The translations under genes and the position numbers were made by a program. From contig CAJUDE010000044.1 of assembly GCA_910585295.1 (NCBI GenBank), positions 88,552 to 152,551 of the forward strand: a stretch of 64,000 nucleotides of DNA, given 5' to 3'. This DNA comes from an uncultured Lachnospiraceae bacterium. Lineage in GTDB: Bacteria > Bacillota > Clostridia > Lachnospirales > Lachnospiraceae. Positions 52,471-59,802 of the stretch are shown here, piece after piece. Within the stretch, counting starts at the first letter, position 1. Every line of letters starts with the position of its first letter. The notes beneath the pieces are model-generated. The model was not told where the DNA came from and did not search any database. It saw only the letters and a program-made list of their open reading frames with translations.

Positions 52471-53559
52471 TTAAGCCAGCTTTTCCAGCTCTTCTGTGAA
52501 AAGCTCCCCAGCAGAACGGTAGCCATGTATCCTGCGTGGGTATCCGTTTATCCAACTCTCTATTTCCTCTATTTCCTCGTCGGTCTTGTCGTCAAAGTTT
52601 GTCCCCTTTGGCACTTTGCGCCGTACCATTTTATTTGTTACCTCATTCGTGCCACGCTCCCAGCTGCTATACGGGTGGCAGTAATATAAATGTGTCCTCT
52701 TTTCCCCCTCTTCCAGTATAGAACGCTCTAAGCCGTTCACGTCGGCAAACTCGCTGCCATTGTCTACCGTGATTGTCTTAAATATCTGTCTAAACATATC
52801 CGCACCGTATCTGCGCTCTAATTTATCCAGCGCCGCTACTACTGCCTCGTCTGTATGGTCTGGCAGCTTAAATATAAGCTCGTCCCGTGTCTTTCTTTCC
52901 GTCAGTACCAGCAGCACGTTTTTAGACACTCCCCGCTTTCCTATCACGCTATCCATTTCCCAGTGTCCGAACTCTTCCCGCTGGTCTATCTCTTCCGGGC
53001 GCTTTTCTATGCTGTCGCCTGCTGCCGCCCGTGCCTGCTGCTTGCGTACTTTCTTATAGCCCCGCTTTTTATTCTTCTTTACTGGCAAATCCTTATTAGT
53101 CAGTTTAAGGAAAACTCCCTTATCTATGTAGCTGTAAAGGGTAGCCACGCAGACGGTAGTATTAAATTCCCCCTCTCTGCCCTGCGCCTTAAGCTCCCCC
53201 AGCACTGCTGCTGGGCTGTAATCCTCGTTTACTATCTTGTCCTCTATGTAATTTGCATATGCAATATCGTTGCCTATTTTAAGCTGTGTGCCTCTTACCT
53301 TTAAATTTTCCTCTGCCTTTTCCTGCGCTATGTCTGGGCTGTATCTTATTTCTGTCGTCCAGTCACTATTACGGTGTTCGTATTCTCCCCGTTTCAGCTC
53401 ATTATATATGGTGCTGCGGTGTACTCCCAGATGCTTTGCTATTTTCGCCTTGCTTAAGCCCTCTTTAAGCAGCGCCTCTATTTTTATCCTATCTGCCCTT
53501 GTCAGCTGGTGACTGCCTTTTTTATTTGCCATTGTTTCTACCTCTCTTTTGTTATCCAT
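52471..53559 (-). CDS. IS30-family transposase
   Basis: A 362-residue DDE transposase. The N-terminal helix-turn-helix contains LTRADRIKIEALLKEGLSKA and HLGVHRSTIYNELKRGEY. The catalytic core has HWEMDSVIG (first Asp), TVDNGSEFAD (second Asp) and the WERGTNEVTNKMVRRKVPKG segment with the Glu, as in IS30. A second ATG nine codons downstream (MANKKGSH) is possible. I found no terminal inverted repeats around it. It is the last gene of a minus-strand operon with two small phage genes behind a controlled promoter. It may therefore be the phage's own recombinase rather than an inserted IS. Confidence 0.85.
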   Translation of the reverse strand: MDNKREVETMANKKGSHQLTRADRIKIEALLKEGLSKAKIAKHLGVHRSTIYNELKRGEYEHRNSDWTTEIRYSPDIAQEKAEENLKVRGTQLKIGNDIAYANYIEDKIVNEDYSPAAVLGELKAQGREGEFNTTVCVATLYSYIDKGVFLKLTNKDLPVKKNKKRGYKKVRKQQARAAAGDSIEKRPEEIDQREEFGHWEMDSVIGKRGVSKNVLLVLTERKTRDELIFKLPDHTDEAVVAALDKLERRYGADMFRQIFKTITVDNGSEFADVNGLERSILEEGEKRTHLYYCHPYSSWERGTNEVTNKMVRRKVPKGTNFDDKTDEEIEEIESWINGYPRRIHGYRSAGELFTEELEKLA

Positions 53560-53631
53560 ATGCAGGAAAAAGCCGCAAACTTTTTACAAGTCTACGGCTC
53601 ATTGCCAATACTTCATTTACTTTGCTTTCTT

Positions 53632-53799
53632 TTATTCTTTGCCCCTTAATATTTTTTCTACAATCAGTTTTTCCATATAGTGCGGACACGCCCGCTCCCC
53701 GTTCTCCCAGTTTGTCAGCGTCCTATATGGTATTTCCAGCCATTCAGATATTTCTTTCCTGCTCATTTTCTGCTTTTTCCGTGCCTCTTCTATCGTCAT
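53632..53799 (-). CDS. small helix-turn-helix protein
   Basis: A 55-residue protein whose pattern MSRKEISEWLEIPYRTLTNWENGER is that of an XRE-like helix-turn-helix, with the second helix YRTLTNWENG reading DNA. ATG 53799 has GGGAG upstream on the minus strand. It lies between a 43-residue gene and the IS30-type transposase. Size and position suggest a phage regulator, possibly acting on the repeats at the promoter near 54100. It is also similar to small HTH genes that accompany transposases. Confidence 0.7.
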   Translation of the reverse strand: MTIEEARKKQKMSRKEISEWLEIPYRTLTNWENGERACPHYMEKLIVEKILRGKE

Positions 53800-53917
53800 G
53801 CCGCCACGCTCCCTTGACTTTCCCGTTTTATCCTGCTATTATCCTATTAAGCACTTGGGCGGCTTAGCAGGAATGTTATAGGCTGCCGCCCTTGTGTGTC
53901 CCTTTATTTAATTTTTC

Positions 53918-54049
53918 TTACTTACGGATTTCTTCAAGTATTTTGTCTATGTGTTCTACTGTATGTGTTTCTCCGTTTGTTCGTGCTACTTCTCTGATTG
54001 ATACCAACATTGCTATTAAGTCTGCTTTGCTCATTTCTTCATTCTCCAT
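53918..54049 (-). CDS. 43-residue phage protein
   Basis: A short frame beginning MENEEMSKADLIAML, charged and helical, with AAAGGAG 6 bases before its ATG at 54049. It is the first gene after the promoter at 54089-54117. I do not recognise the family. Between its stop and the HTH gene there is a hairpin (GGGCGGC and GCCGCCC, about 53849-53889) that could tune downstream expression. Confidence 0.6.
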   Translation of the reverse strand: MENEEMSKADLIAMLVSIREVARTNGETHTVEHIDKILEEIRK

Positions 54050-54088
54050 GTTTAGCTCCTTTCCTGCTGTACCTTTGTTACAATATAT

Positions 54089-54137
54089 ATTATATACCCA
54101 TTGAGCCTATATGTCAACATTTTTGTACTCATTGAGC
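54089..54137 (-). promoter_or_regulatory. phage promoter with operator-like repeats
   Basis: On the minus strand TTGACA (54112-54117), a 17-base spacer, and TATAAT (54089-54094) form a perfect promoter. GCTCAATGGGTA lies in the spacer and GCTCAATGAGTA lies just upstream of the -35 (repeat starts about 31 bases apart, three helical turns). They look like paired repressor sites. Confidence 0.75.
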
Positions 54138-54152
54138 AACTTTTTTATTTCC

Positions 54153-54194
54153 AAAAAAATAAGAGGGTAAGCAGCCCGTAAGCTGCCTGCCCTC
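54153..54194 (-). terminator. terminator of phage late operon
   Basis: Minus strand: GAGGGCAGGCAGC pairs with GCTGCTTACCCTC (two mismatches) around TTACGG, followed shortly by TTATTTTTTT. It ends transcription after the endolysin gene. Confidence 0.82.
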
Positions 54195-54201
54195 ATTCTT
54201 C

Positions 54202-55671
54202 TTACGCTAAGCGTGTGGCATAGTCCAGACTTATCCAGCCTGCGCCGCTTTTTAGCCTGCCCCAGCCTGCCGTACTGCCTTTGCCCGCTTTCACTTCCAC
54301 AATGGTAAATTCTCCCTTGCCCGTATGCTCTCCCGTCTTTGCGTAGTCCGTCCCTGCGCCCGTCCTTATATTAAGGTCTAATATATCCACCTTAACCATA
54401 AACGGCACGCCTGCTACTTCCTGCGGCTTTTCCTGCGGTGCTGCCTGCTGTCCGCCTGCGTATTTATTATAATATGCCTCGCCGTATTCTGCCCGCTTTT
54501 TCTGTACCGCCTCGCTCTGGTCTTCTGGCTTTTCAAATCCCAGCAATACGGCATCAGAGGCAGCCCGCACGCTCTCTGTGCCCTTTAACGTGCTGATAAC
54601 AGACTTATAGCCTTGCAGCTCGTCCCATAAAAAAGCAAGCTGCATATCCAGACTGCCAATAGATGCCCCCGCCTTTTTCGCATAATCAAAAAGCGCCTGC
54701 TTTCTTGTGTGATACGTCCACTGCGCCAGCCCGTAACCCGCCTTGTCCTTTACAAAATTGCCATAACTGCCATTATCCACGGCAGCCGTATACTGCGTAT
54801 CTGTCATATTAAGGCTCTTGTTATAGCTGTTTTGCAGATTGCAGGAATTAAGCCCGCTTTCCGCATACAGATTACCCATTAAGCCTGCCACGGCGCAGGC
54901 ATTTAAACCTTTGCCCGCCAGATAGTCCCATATTGCTTTTTCCGTGTTCCCGTTCTGCACCATGCCGCCTGCAAATACGCTGTAAACCGCCTTGCCGTCC
55001 CAGTCATAAACATTATAACCAGCAGTGCAGGCTTTCTTTGCATTATCCAGAGAAGAAAAAGCCCCTATCTGGCTCTTTGCATCTTCCCAGCTTTTGCGCA
55101 CACGGTATAATTTATCTGTCTTGCTGCCGCCAGCAGATGAAGCGCCGCTTATCCTCTGCTTAAACCCGTCCCATGTATGCGCCGTGGTATTGTATACATA
55201 CGGATTAGGGCAAATCTTCCCCGTAACGTCGTAATGCCTTATAACGTGTGACGCAGGCACGTTGTACTTTTCCATTAAGTATTGTGTAAGCTCTGCCGTA
55301 GCCTCTACAGTTGCGTCCTCAAAATACCAATCTTTATCAGTAGCCCCCATGCTGGCGGTGTTCCTCTTCCTCACGCACATTTCAATACCGATACTGTTTG
55401 AGTTTCGGCACTCTGCGTGCTTATAGCTGTTTGCGCCGCAGTGCCACGCTACATTTTTATCCTCTACGCTCTGCCAGATTGCCCCGTCATATCCTACAAA
55501 GTAATGCGCAGATGCTTTGCGGTCGCCGCCCGCAAAATAATTACAGTTTGCCTTTGCGTCCCCCAGTGCGCCCGTATAATGAATAACAATATACTTAATT
55601 CTGGAAACGTCGCCCGCATTATGATTGAATTTTGAAATCAGTTTATTTATTGTTCTTTTAAATAATCCCAT
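54202..55671 (-). CDS. phage endolysin: amidase plus lysozyme-like domain and SH3
   Basis: A 489-residue peptidoglycan hydrolase. An N-acetylmuramoyl-alanine amidase (Amidase_2) spans about residues 20-180, with YIVIHYTG and CHVIRHYDVTGKICPNP-like zinc ligands (IRHYDVTGK and CPNP are seen here). A middle linker segment follows. A second domain at about 245-385 starts KAIWDYLAGKGLNACAVAGLMGNLYAESG, split here as LNACAVAGLMGNLYAESG, and resembles the phage-tail lysozyme type. The C-terminus (about 430-489) is an SH3-type wall-binding domain (LNIRTGAGTDYAKTG). GAGGTATAGC precedes the ATG at 55671; the frame is open to 55698. The holin is directly upstream. Confidence 0.86.
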   Translation of the reverse strand: MGLFKRTINKLISKFNHNAGDVSRIKYIVIHYTGALGDAKANCNYFAGGDRKASAHYFVGYDGAIWQSVEDKNVAWHCGANSYKHAECRNSNSIGIEMCVRKRNTASMGATDKDWYFEDATVEATAELTQYLMEKYNVPASHVIRHYDVTGKICPNPYVYNTTAHTWDGFKQRISGASSAGGSKTDKLYRVRKSWEDAKSQIGAFSSLDNAKKACTAGYNVYDWDGKAVYSVFAGGMVQNGNTEKAIWDYLAGKGLNACAVAGLMGNLYAESGLNSCNLQNSYNKSLNMTDTQYTAAVDNGSYGNFVKDKAGYGLAQWTYHTRKQALFDYAKKAGASIGSLDMQLAFLWDELQGYKSVISTLKGTESVRAASDAVLLGFEKPEDQSEAVQKKRAEYGEAYYNKYAGGQQAAPQEKPQEVAGVPFMVKVDILDLNIRTGAGTDYAKTGEHTGKGEFTIVEVKAGKGSTAGWGRLKSGAGWISLDYATRLA

Positions 55672-55688
55672 GCTATACCTCTTTTCTG

Positions 55689-55722
55689 TAAAAAACAAGC
55701 GCCTACGGTTTCCCGTAAGCGC
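55689..55722 (-). terminator. hairpin between holin and endolysin genes
   Basis: Minus strand: GCGCTTACGG-GAAA-CCGTAGGCGC with a GAAA loop and one mismatch, followed by TTGTTTTTT. It looks like an intrinsic terminator placed just before the endolysin start, and may lower or delay endolysin expression. Confidence 0.75.
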
Positions 55723-55747
55723 CCTGCTGCATACTGTCTATGTTTTA

Positions 55748-56236
55748 TTATTTTTCCTGCTGTCTGTAGCCCTCTACGCTGCCCGTGGTGCTGTTTCCGT
55801 CCAGCTCGTCCGTGTCTGGCAGCTCGTCTGTATATTTCCCCAGAAACGCCCGCACCGTCGCCCAGACTTTCTTAACGGGCAGCCCGCAAAGCGCCATGTT
55901 CTTAAAAATGCTCACTACCTCATAGGCAATATAGAGAAGTGCGAAAAATTCAGCCACGCCCACACTCGTAAGCCCCAAATGGTTACGTGCTGCCTCTGGG
56001 ATAAAGCCGATAAGATTAACCTTTATCAGCATATCAATAGCCAGCATGAACACAAGGGAAATAAGCATACCCACTTTACGGATAGCCCCGTCAATCCCTG
56101 CGCAGCTGTTAAACCTCTTTTCACGCACCGCCCGCAGCACTCCAAAAATTGTATCGAATACAATCGCAAGCACCACCAGCTCAATTACCTTGTTATTTGC
56201 CGCCATGTTGATAAATTCCAAAATCTTCATTTCCAT
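55748..56236 (-). CDS. phage holin (TcdE / phi-holin_4 type)
   Basis: A 162-residue membrane protein. Hydrophobic segments are at about residues 18-35 (VIELVVLAIVFDTIFGVL), 52-72 (KVGMLISLVFMLAIDMLI) and 90-110. The order and FDTIFGVLRAVREKRFNS match the holin family that includes TcdE and many clostridial phage holins. It forms lesions that release the endolysin encoded next. ATG 56236 has AGGCAGG upstream on the minus strand and lies inside the end of the preceding small gene. The hydrophilic C-terminus is typical. Confidence 0.85.
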   Translation of the reverse strand: MEMKILEFINMAANNKVIELVVLAIVFDTIFGVLRAVREKRFNSCAGIDGAIRKVGMLISLVFMLAIDMLIKVNLIGFIPEAARNHLGLTSVGVAEFFALLYIAYEVVSIFKNMALCGLPVKKVWATVRAFLGKYTDELPDTDELDGNSTTGSVEGYRQQEK

Positions 56237-56411
56237 AAATCCTGCCTTTCTGCTTTTGCAAATTTAATGCCCGCTCTTTCAGTTCTGCGCCGTCGTACCC
56301 TGCTACGCTTTCCCAGTTTTCCAGCGTGGCTGTCAAATCCACAATAAGCCTGCTTTGCTGTTCAATAATTTTCTGCTGCTCTTGCAGCACTTGTAGCAAA
56401 TTGTTACCCAT
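56193..56411 (-). CDS. small coiled-coil phage protein
   Basis: A 72-residue protein. The first half is a predicted coiled coil (LLQVLQEQQKIIEQQSRLI), and the second half is charged without a known domain. It overlaps the holin start by 43 bases and sits between the DGR reverse transcriptase and the holin. Small genes of this type precede holins in many clostridial phages. The function is unknown. Confidence 0.6.
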   Translation of the reverse strand: MGNNLLQVLQEQQKIIEQQSRLIVDLTATLENWESVAGYDGAELKERALNLQKQKGRIYGNEDFGIYQHGGK

Positions 56412-56435
56412 GTACTCACTCCTGCGCCTGCTGGT

Positions 56436-57497
56436 CTATGCCGCCTTTTGTATGGCTGCATCTGCCAGCGTTTTTATTTTCTTCCGTAAGTGGTAGCTGT
56501 CGGCGTGTCCTGCGTGTCCCGTCCAGCTCTGTATACTCTTTTGTAGCTGCTCTTTCGTGATTTTCCCGCTCTCGCACTTCTTAATTGTTCTCTTGACACG
56601 CTTAATGCTGTCTGGTCTTACTTTTCTGTGCGTTGCCCTGTGCTTGTAACCTACAAAGTCTACCCCGTTCTTTGCTGCCAGTATCGTAGTTTTAGGGTTA
56701 AGCGCAAGCCGCAGCTTGTCCCTTAAAAATGCCTCAATGTCTGCCAGCCAGCGCCGCAGCTCGTCTTTGTCTGGGCTTAAGATTATAAAGTCGTCCATGT
56801 ACCGTATGTACTGCTTTGCGCCCAGTGTATGCTTGATGTACTTATCCAGCTTATCCAGATAAATGTTAGCGAATAGCTGGCTTGTAAGATTTCCTACGGG
56901 TATCCCTACGCCCTCTGGCATATTGCCGTTATGGTCTATGATTTTATCCAGCAGCGCCAGTACCCCAGCGTCCTTAATGGCTTTTCGTATTTCAGCCTTA
57001 AGTATGCCGTGGTCTATGCTCTGGAAATAGTGGTGTATATCTGCCTTGATAGCATAAAGCGGCTCGTCTGGGTGGAATTTCTGCCAATCATAAAGCCAGC
57101 CTTGCAGCGTATCAGATGCAGCGTGCATACCCTTACCTTTTCGGCAGGCGTAGGACTGGGATATAAACCGCTTATCAAATATAGGCTCTAACACGTTGTT
57201 TATGGCGTGCTGTACCACTCTGTCATAGAATGGCAGCGCCATTATCTGCCGCTCTTTCGGCTCGAATACCTTAAAATAATGGTACTCGCTTGGCTCATAG
57301 GAAAGGTTTAGAATGTCGTCCCGCACCTCTTCTAAATTGCCCTCTTTGTCTTTGGTAAATATCAAAACGTCTTTGCGGTATCGCTTGCACTTTCTGGCTT
57401 TGTTGTAGGCTTTCTGCACGTTTGCATAATCAGCCATAGCCTCTACAAGCGTTACCCGCTCGCCGCTCTGGTTCGTGGTATATCCTACTCGTTTCAA
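56436..57497 (-). CDS. DGR reverse transcriptase
   Basis: A 353-residue reverse transcriptase of the diversity-generating retroelement class. The catalytic motif is YMDD at 233-236. The domain-4 motif reads GNLTSQLFANIYL, with SQ instead of the SP/QG pattern of group II introns, a DGR hallmark. Other RT blocks are KADIHHYFQSIDH and PFYDRVVQHAI. No maturase or endonuclease domain follows. With Avd it copies the template RNA with errors at adenines. The start is TTG at 57497 behind AGGAG. It lies downstream of the template repeat in the same operon. Confidence 0.95.
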   Translation of the reverse strand: MKRVGYTTNQSGERVTLVEAMADYANVQKAYNKARKCKRYRKDVLIFTKDKEGNLEEVRDDILNLSYEPSEYHYFKVFEPKERQIMALPFYDRVVQHAINNVLEPIFDKRFISQSYACRKGKGMHAASDTLQGWLYDWQKFHPDEPLYAIKADIHHYFQSIDHGILKAEIRKAIKDAGVLALLDKIIDHNGNMPEGVGIPVGNLTSQLFANIYLDKLDKYIKHTLGAKQYIRYMDDFIILSPDKDELRRWLADIEAFLRDKLRLALNPKTTILAAKNGVDFVGYKHRATHRKVRPDSIKRVKRTIKKCESGKITKEQLQKSIQSWTGHAGHADSYHLRKKIKTLADAAIQKAA

Positions 57498-57659
57498 AAT
57501 TAAAGCTCCTGCCTTTCGCCGCAGCTACTAACCAGCAGCCCTGCTTTTTCTCTTTGCCTTACGGCGGGACAGCCGCTCTGACTCTAGGTTATTAAGCATC
57601 TGCTTAAAATCCTCTTGCTAGTGTTCCGTAGATACGCTAAGCCTATAATGCTCTCACTA

Positions 57660-57785
57660 AGTCACACGCCCCACGCCCGCCAATGTTGCCGTTCACGTTC
57701 CACGGGTAATTGTTGCAATTCACGGCACGTGCGCCCGCATTAGCGCCATTGTTCCAGTTGCCGCCCGCTATCAGCGCCGCCAAAG
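57660..57785 (-). repeat. DGR template repeat (TR)
   Basis: A 126-base sequence nearly identical to the 3' end of the tail-protein gene at 58223-58348 (the VR). Read on the minus strand it is rich in AAC and AAT codons. The two copies differ at 12 positions, 11 of which are A in this copy. The last 21 bases (GGCGGGCGTGGGGCGTGTGAC on the minus strand, split GGCGGGCGTG-GGGCGTGTGAC) are identical in both. It lies between avd and the reverse transcriptase. Confidence 0.96.
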
Positions 57786-57816
57786 GGCTGTAGTAAGCAG
57801 CTGCCCCATGTTTTCA

Positions 57817-58173
57817 TTACTTCTTTGCTTTTACCTCTTCTATGAGTTCCCCCAGCATAACTCCTATCTCTTTCAGCTTTCGGCTGCTCGTGCCGTAGTG
57901 CTGGGCGTTCATTGCGCTATACTTCAAATCGTTTGCCAGCCGCAGCAGCTCCTTACTCTGCTGTAGCGCCGTATCCGCTGCGTATAAATGGCTTTTCGTC
58001 GCCGTCTTGTCCCACTTGATTACCTCTTGCAGCATTTCCAGTATTGCGTTTCTGGTCGCTGTTTGCAGGCTGAATTTTTCAAATTTTGGGTACTTGCTTA
58101 GCAGCGGGTATATGTATAGCAGGAAATCATATATTTTCTGGTGTAATTGGTCTGTTTTTCCCTGCGTCGTCAT
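57817..58173 (-). CDS. avd: Avd accessory protein of the DGR
   Basis: A 118-residue, basic, all-helical protein of the Avd type (four-helix bundle related to 23S rRNA intervening-sequence proteins). The family forms a pentamer that binds the reverse transcriptase and template RNA and is required for mutagenic homing. Visible helices include LHQKIYDFLLYIYPLLSKYP and LLRLANDLKYSAMNAQHYG. Its position between the target gene and the template repeat is the canonical DGR order. GGGGGTGTG precedes the ATG at 58173. Assignment rests on size, helicity and context more than on strong motifs. Confidence 0.88.
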   Translation of the reverse strand: MTTQGKTDQLHQKIYDFLLYIYPLLSKYPKFEKFSLQTATRNAILEMLQEVIKWDKTATKSHLYAADTALQQSKELLRLANDLKYSAMNAQHYGTSSRKLKEIGVMLGELIEEVKAKK

Positions 58174-58193
58174 TTCACACCCCCGTAGTAGTC

Positions 58194-58212
58194 GGCTGGG
58201 CTTTCGCCCGCC
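58194..58212 (-). other. DGR homing stem-loop after VR
   Basis: Minus strand: GGCGGGC-GAAA-GCCCAGCC forms a GC-rich stem with a GAAA tetraloop and one bulged A, 11 bases past the VR end. Bordetella phage DGRs need a hairpin of this kind just downstream of VR for efficient homing. Confidence 0.75.
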
Positions 58213-58214
58213 GT

Positions 58215-59357
58215 CTACATGGAGTCACACGCCCCACGCCCGCCAACTTTGCCGTCCACGTCCCACGGGTAAGAGTGGCAATGCACGGCACGTGCGCCCG
58301 CATCAGCGCCATTGATCCAGCCGCCGCCCGCTATCAGCGCCGCCAAAGAATATGCGTAATACTGGTAGATATTGCCAACGTCGTAATTTTTCTCGCCCGT
58401 CTTAAGCGGCGTTTTCTTATCCCAGCCCCACGCTGCTGTAGGGTGGTAATCTGCATTTGTGGCGTGTTCTGCCCTTGTGATAAGGTCGTTAAGCCATTCC
58501 CAAACACGCCCCACGGCATCTACGCAGCCTACGGCAGAAACAGCATTAACCACGCTGCCCGTAACGCCCCTGCCCGTATTCGTGGTCGCCGTCCATGCGT
58601 TTGTATTTGCGTTATCCAATCCCTGCGGGCTGCCAAAAGCGTAGGCGCAAAACTCGCTGTAATCTGGCAGGCGCTTACCGCTCTTTGCCAGACGTTCTAC
58701 AAAATTGTACCAGTTCAGCCCCTCTGTACCCGTGGCGGGTGCGCAGTTGTAAGAGGACTTTAAGCCCTTTGCGCCGTCGTCGCTGTTAAGGTAAATGTCT
58801 ACCCATGTGCCGCCGCCCAGATATACCATACCCTCTGGGCTGCATTTCGGGCGGTGTCCCAGCGTCCATACAGAACGTGGCACAATGCCGCTGCTTACTG
58901 CGCTTTCCCAGCCAGTGCCAAAGATAACGCCGCTGCTGTTCACGGGCTGCAAATTGCCGTCTACCTTACGGCAGCGCCCGTAATGAAAGCCGCCTATTTT
59001 TCGGCTGTTGCTTGCGTTCCAGCCATTAGGGTACGTGGAATTAAGGGAAATGATATACCGCTCGTCTGCCGCATCAATCCTGCTGTCGCAGATATATACG
59101 TAGTAATCATTACCCACGGCAAAAGCGCTGCCTACGTCCAGATTAGCAGCCGTAAGCACTGTGTTTCCCGTCTTAAATATGCCAGCGCCGCCCACTGCGA
59201 TAACGCAGCCCTCTACTACCGTCAGCTCGTTTGCACCACTGGCGTACATATACTCGTTGCTGGGCGCTACAATATCGCTAATCATAGCCATTTTGTTTAC
59301 GTTCAAAAGCGCCCTTGCGTCGGTCTTTGTCACGTCGTCAACCATTAACCTACTCAT
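58215..59357 (-). CDS. DGR target: phage tail/receptor-binding protein with C-type-lectin fold
   Basis: A 380-residue protein. The N-terminal half is probably a tail-attachment region. The C-terminal half (about 175-380) has the formylglycine-enzyme/C-type-lectin pattern (LPDYSEFCAYAFGSPQG, GRVWEWLNDLITR, AGGGWINGADAGARAVHC). Its last 42 codons are the variable repeat. Ten codons differ from the template, eight of them Asn in the template that became Gly, Ile, Asp, His, Ser or other residues here. It lies between tail genes and avd. It is likely the receptor-binding tip whose specificity is changed by the DGR. Confidence 0.88.
   Translation of the reverse strand: MSRLMVDDVTKTDARALLNVNKMAMISDIVAPSNEYMYASGANELTVVEGCVIAVGGAGIFKTGNTVLTAANLDVGSAFAVGNDYYVYICDSRIDAADERYIISLNSTYPNGWNASNSRKIGGFHYGRCRKVDGNLQPVNSSGVIFGTGWESAVSSGIVPRSVWTLGHRPKCSPEGMVYLGGGTWVDIYLNSDDGAKGLKSSYNCAPATGTEGLNWYNFVERLAKSGKRLPDYSEFCAYAFGSPQGLDNANTNAWTATTNTGRGVTGSVVNAVSAVGCVDAVGRVWEWLNDLITRAEHATNADYHPTAAWGWDKKTPLKTGEKNYDVGNIYQYYAYSLAALIAGGGWINGADAGARAVHCHSYPWDVDGKVGGRGACDSM
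58223..58348 (-). repeat. DGR variable repeat (VR)
   Basis: The 3' end of the tail-protein gene, homologous to TR at 57660-57785. Changes relative to TR (minus strand) are six A-to-G, three A-to-C, two A-to-T and one C-to-A. Altered codons are ten in number, nine of them AAY in TR. The homing end is the invariant GC-rich stretch next to the stop codon. Confidence 0.95.
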
Positions 59358-59787
59358 ACTGTTTTAACACTCCTTTCAATGCTGTAATGTCGTCAGTTGT
59401 CATGCCTGCCACGGTTTCTGCCGTTTCCAGCGCAATCACGGTGCAGTCTGCCGCCACTGCCTTAGACAGTGTAAGCGCCGTGCGGTCATTCGCCGCCTCT
59501 CCTGCTACCTGCGCCTCTTCGCTCTGTACGTGCGTCACTGCCTGCACCGTCCCAGATACGCCGCCCGCCGTAAACTTCATGCCTACTGCTGCCTCGTCGC
59601 AGTAAATAAGCGTTACGGCTTTCTTTTCTGGCTGCGCCTCTGCTACTGCGCACTGTATGTAGCGCTGCGCCTCTGCGCTCTCAATCTTTGCCAGCAAATC
59701 AGCCGCCGCCAGCTCCCCAGCCGCCACCATAGCAAGGCAGTTGTAATAGTCCTCTTTGGTCTTTAATGTCTTTGGAAATCCTTTCAT
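59350..59787 (-). CDS. phage tail-region hypothetical protein
   Basis: A 145-residue protein of unknown family, with an Ala-rich N-terminal helix (LAMVAAGELAAADLLAKIE) and a beta-rich middle (VTLIYCDEAAVGMKFTAGG). It overlaps the start of the DGR target gene by 8 bases and follows the baseplate gene after 15 bases, so it belongs to the tail operon. The first codons (MKGFPKTLKTKEDYYNCLAM) recall small proteins encoded beside tail fibres in clostridial phages. It may be a fibre chaperone or a minor structural protein; neither is shown. Confidence 0.55.
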   Translation of the reverse strand: MKGFPKTLKTKEDYYNCLAMVAAGELAAADLLAKIESAEAQRYIQCAVAEAQPEKKAVTLIYCDEAAVGMKFTAGGVSGTVQAVTHVQSEEAQVAGEAANDRTALTLSKAVAADCTVIALETAETVAGMTTDDITALKGVLKQYE

Positions 59788-59802
59788 GGTCTGCCACCTT
59801 TC

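Noticed and set aside
56436..57497. Group II intron or retron reverse transcriptase
   Set aside because: No maturase domain or intron RNA; adjacent TR, VR and Avd and the SQ motif identify a DGR.
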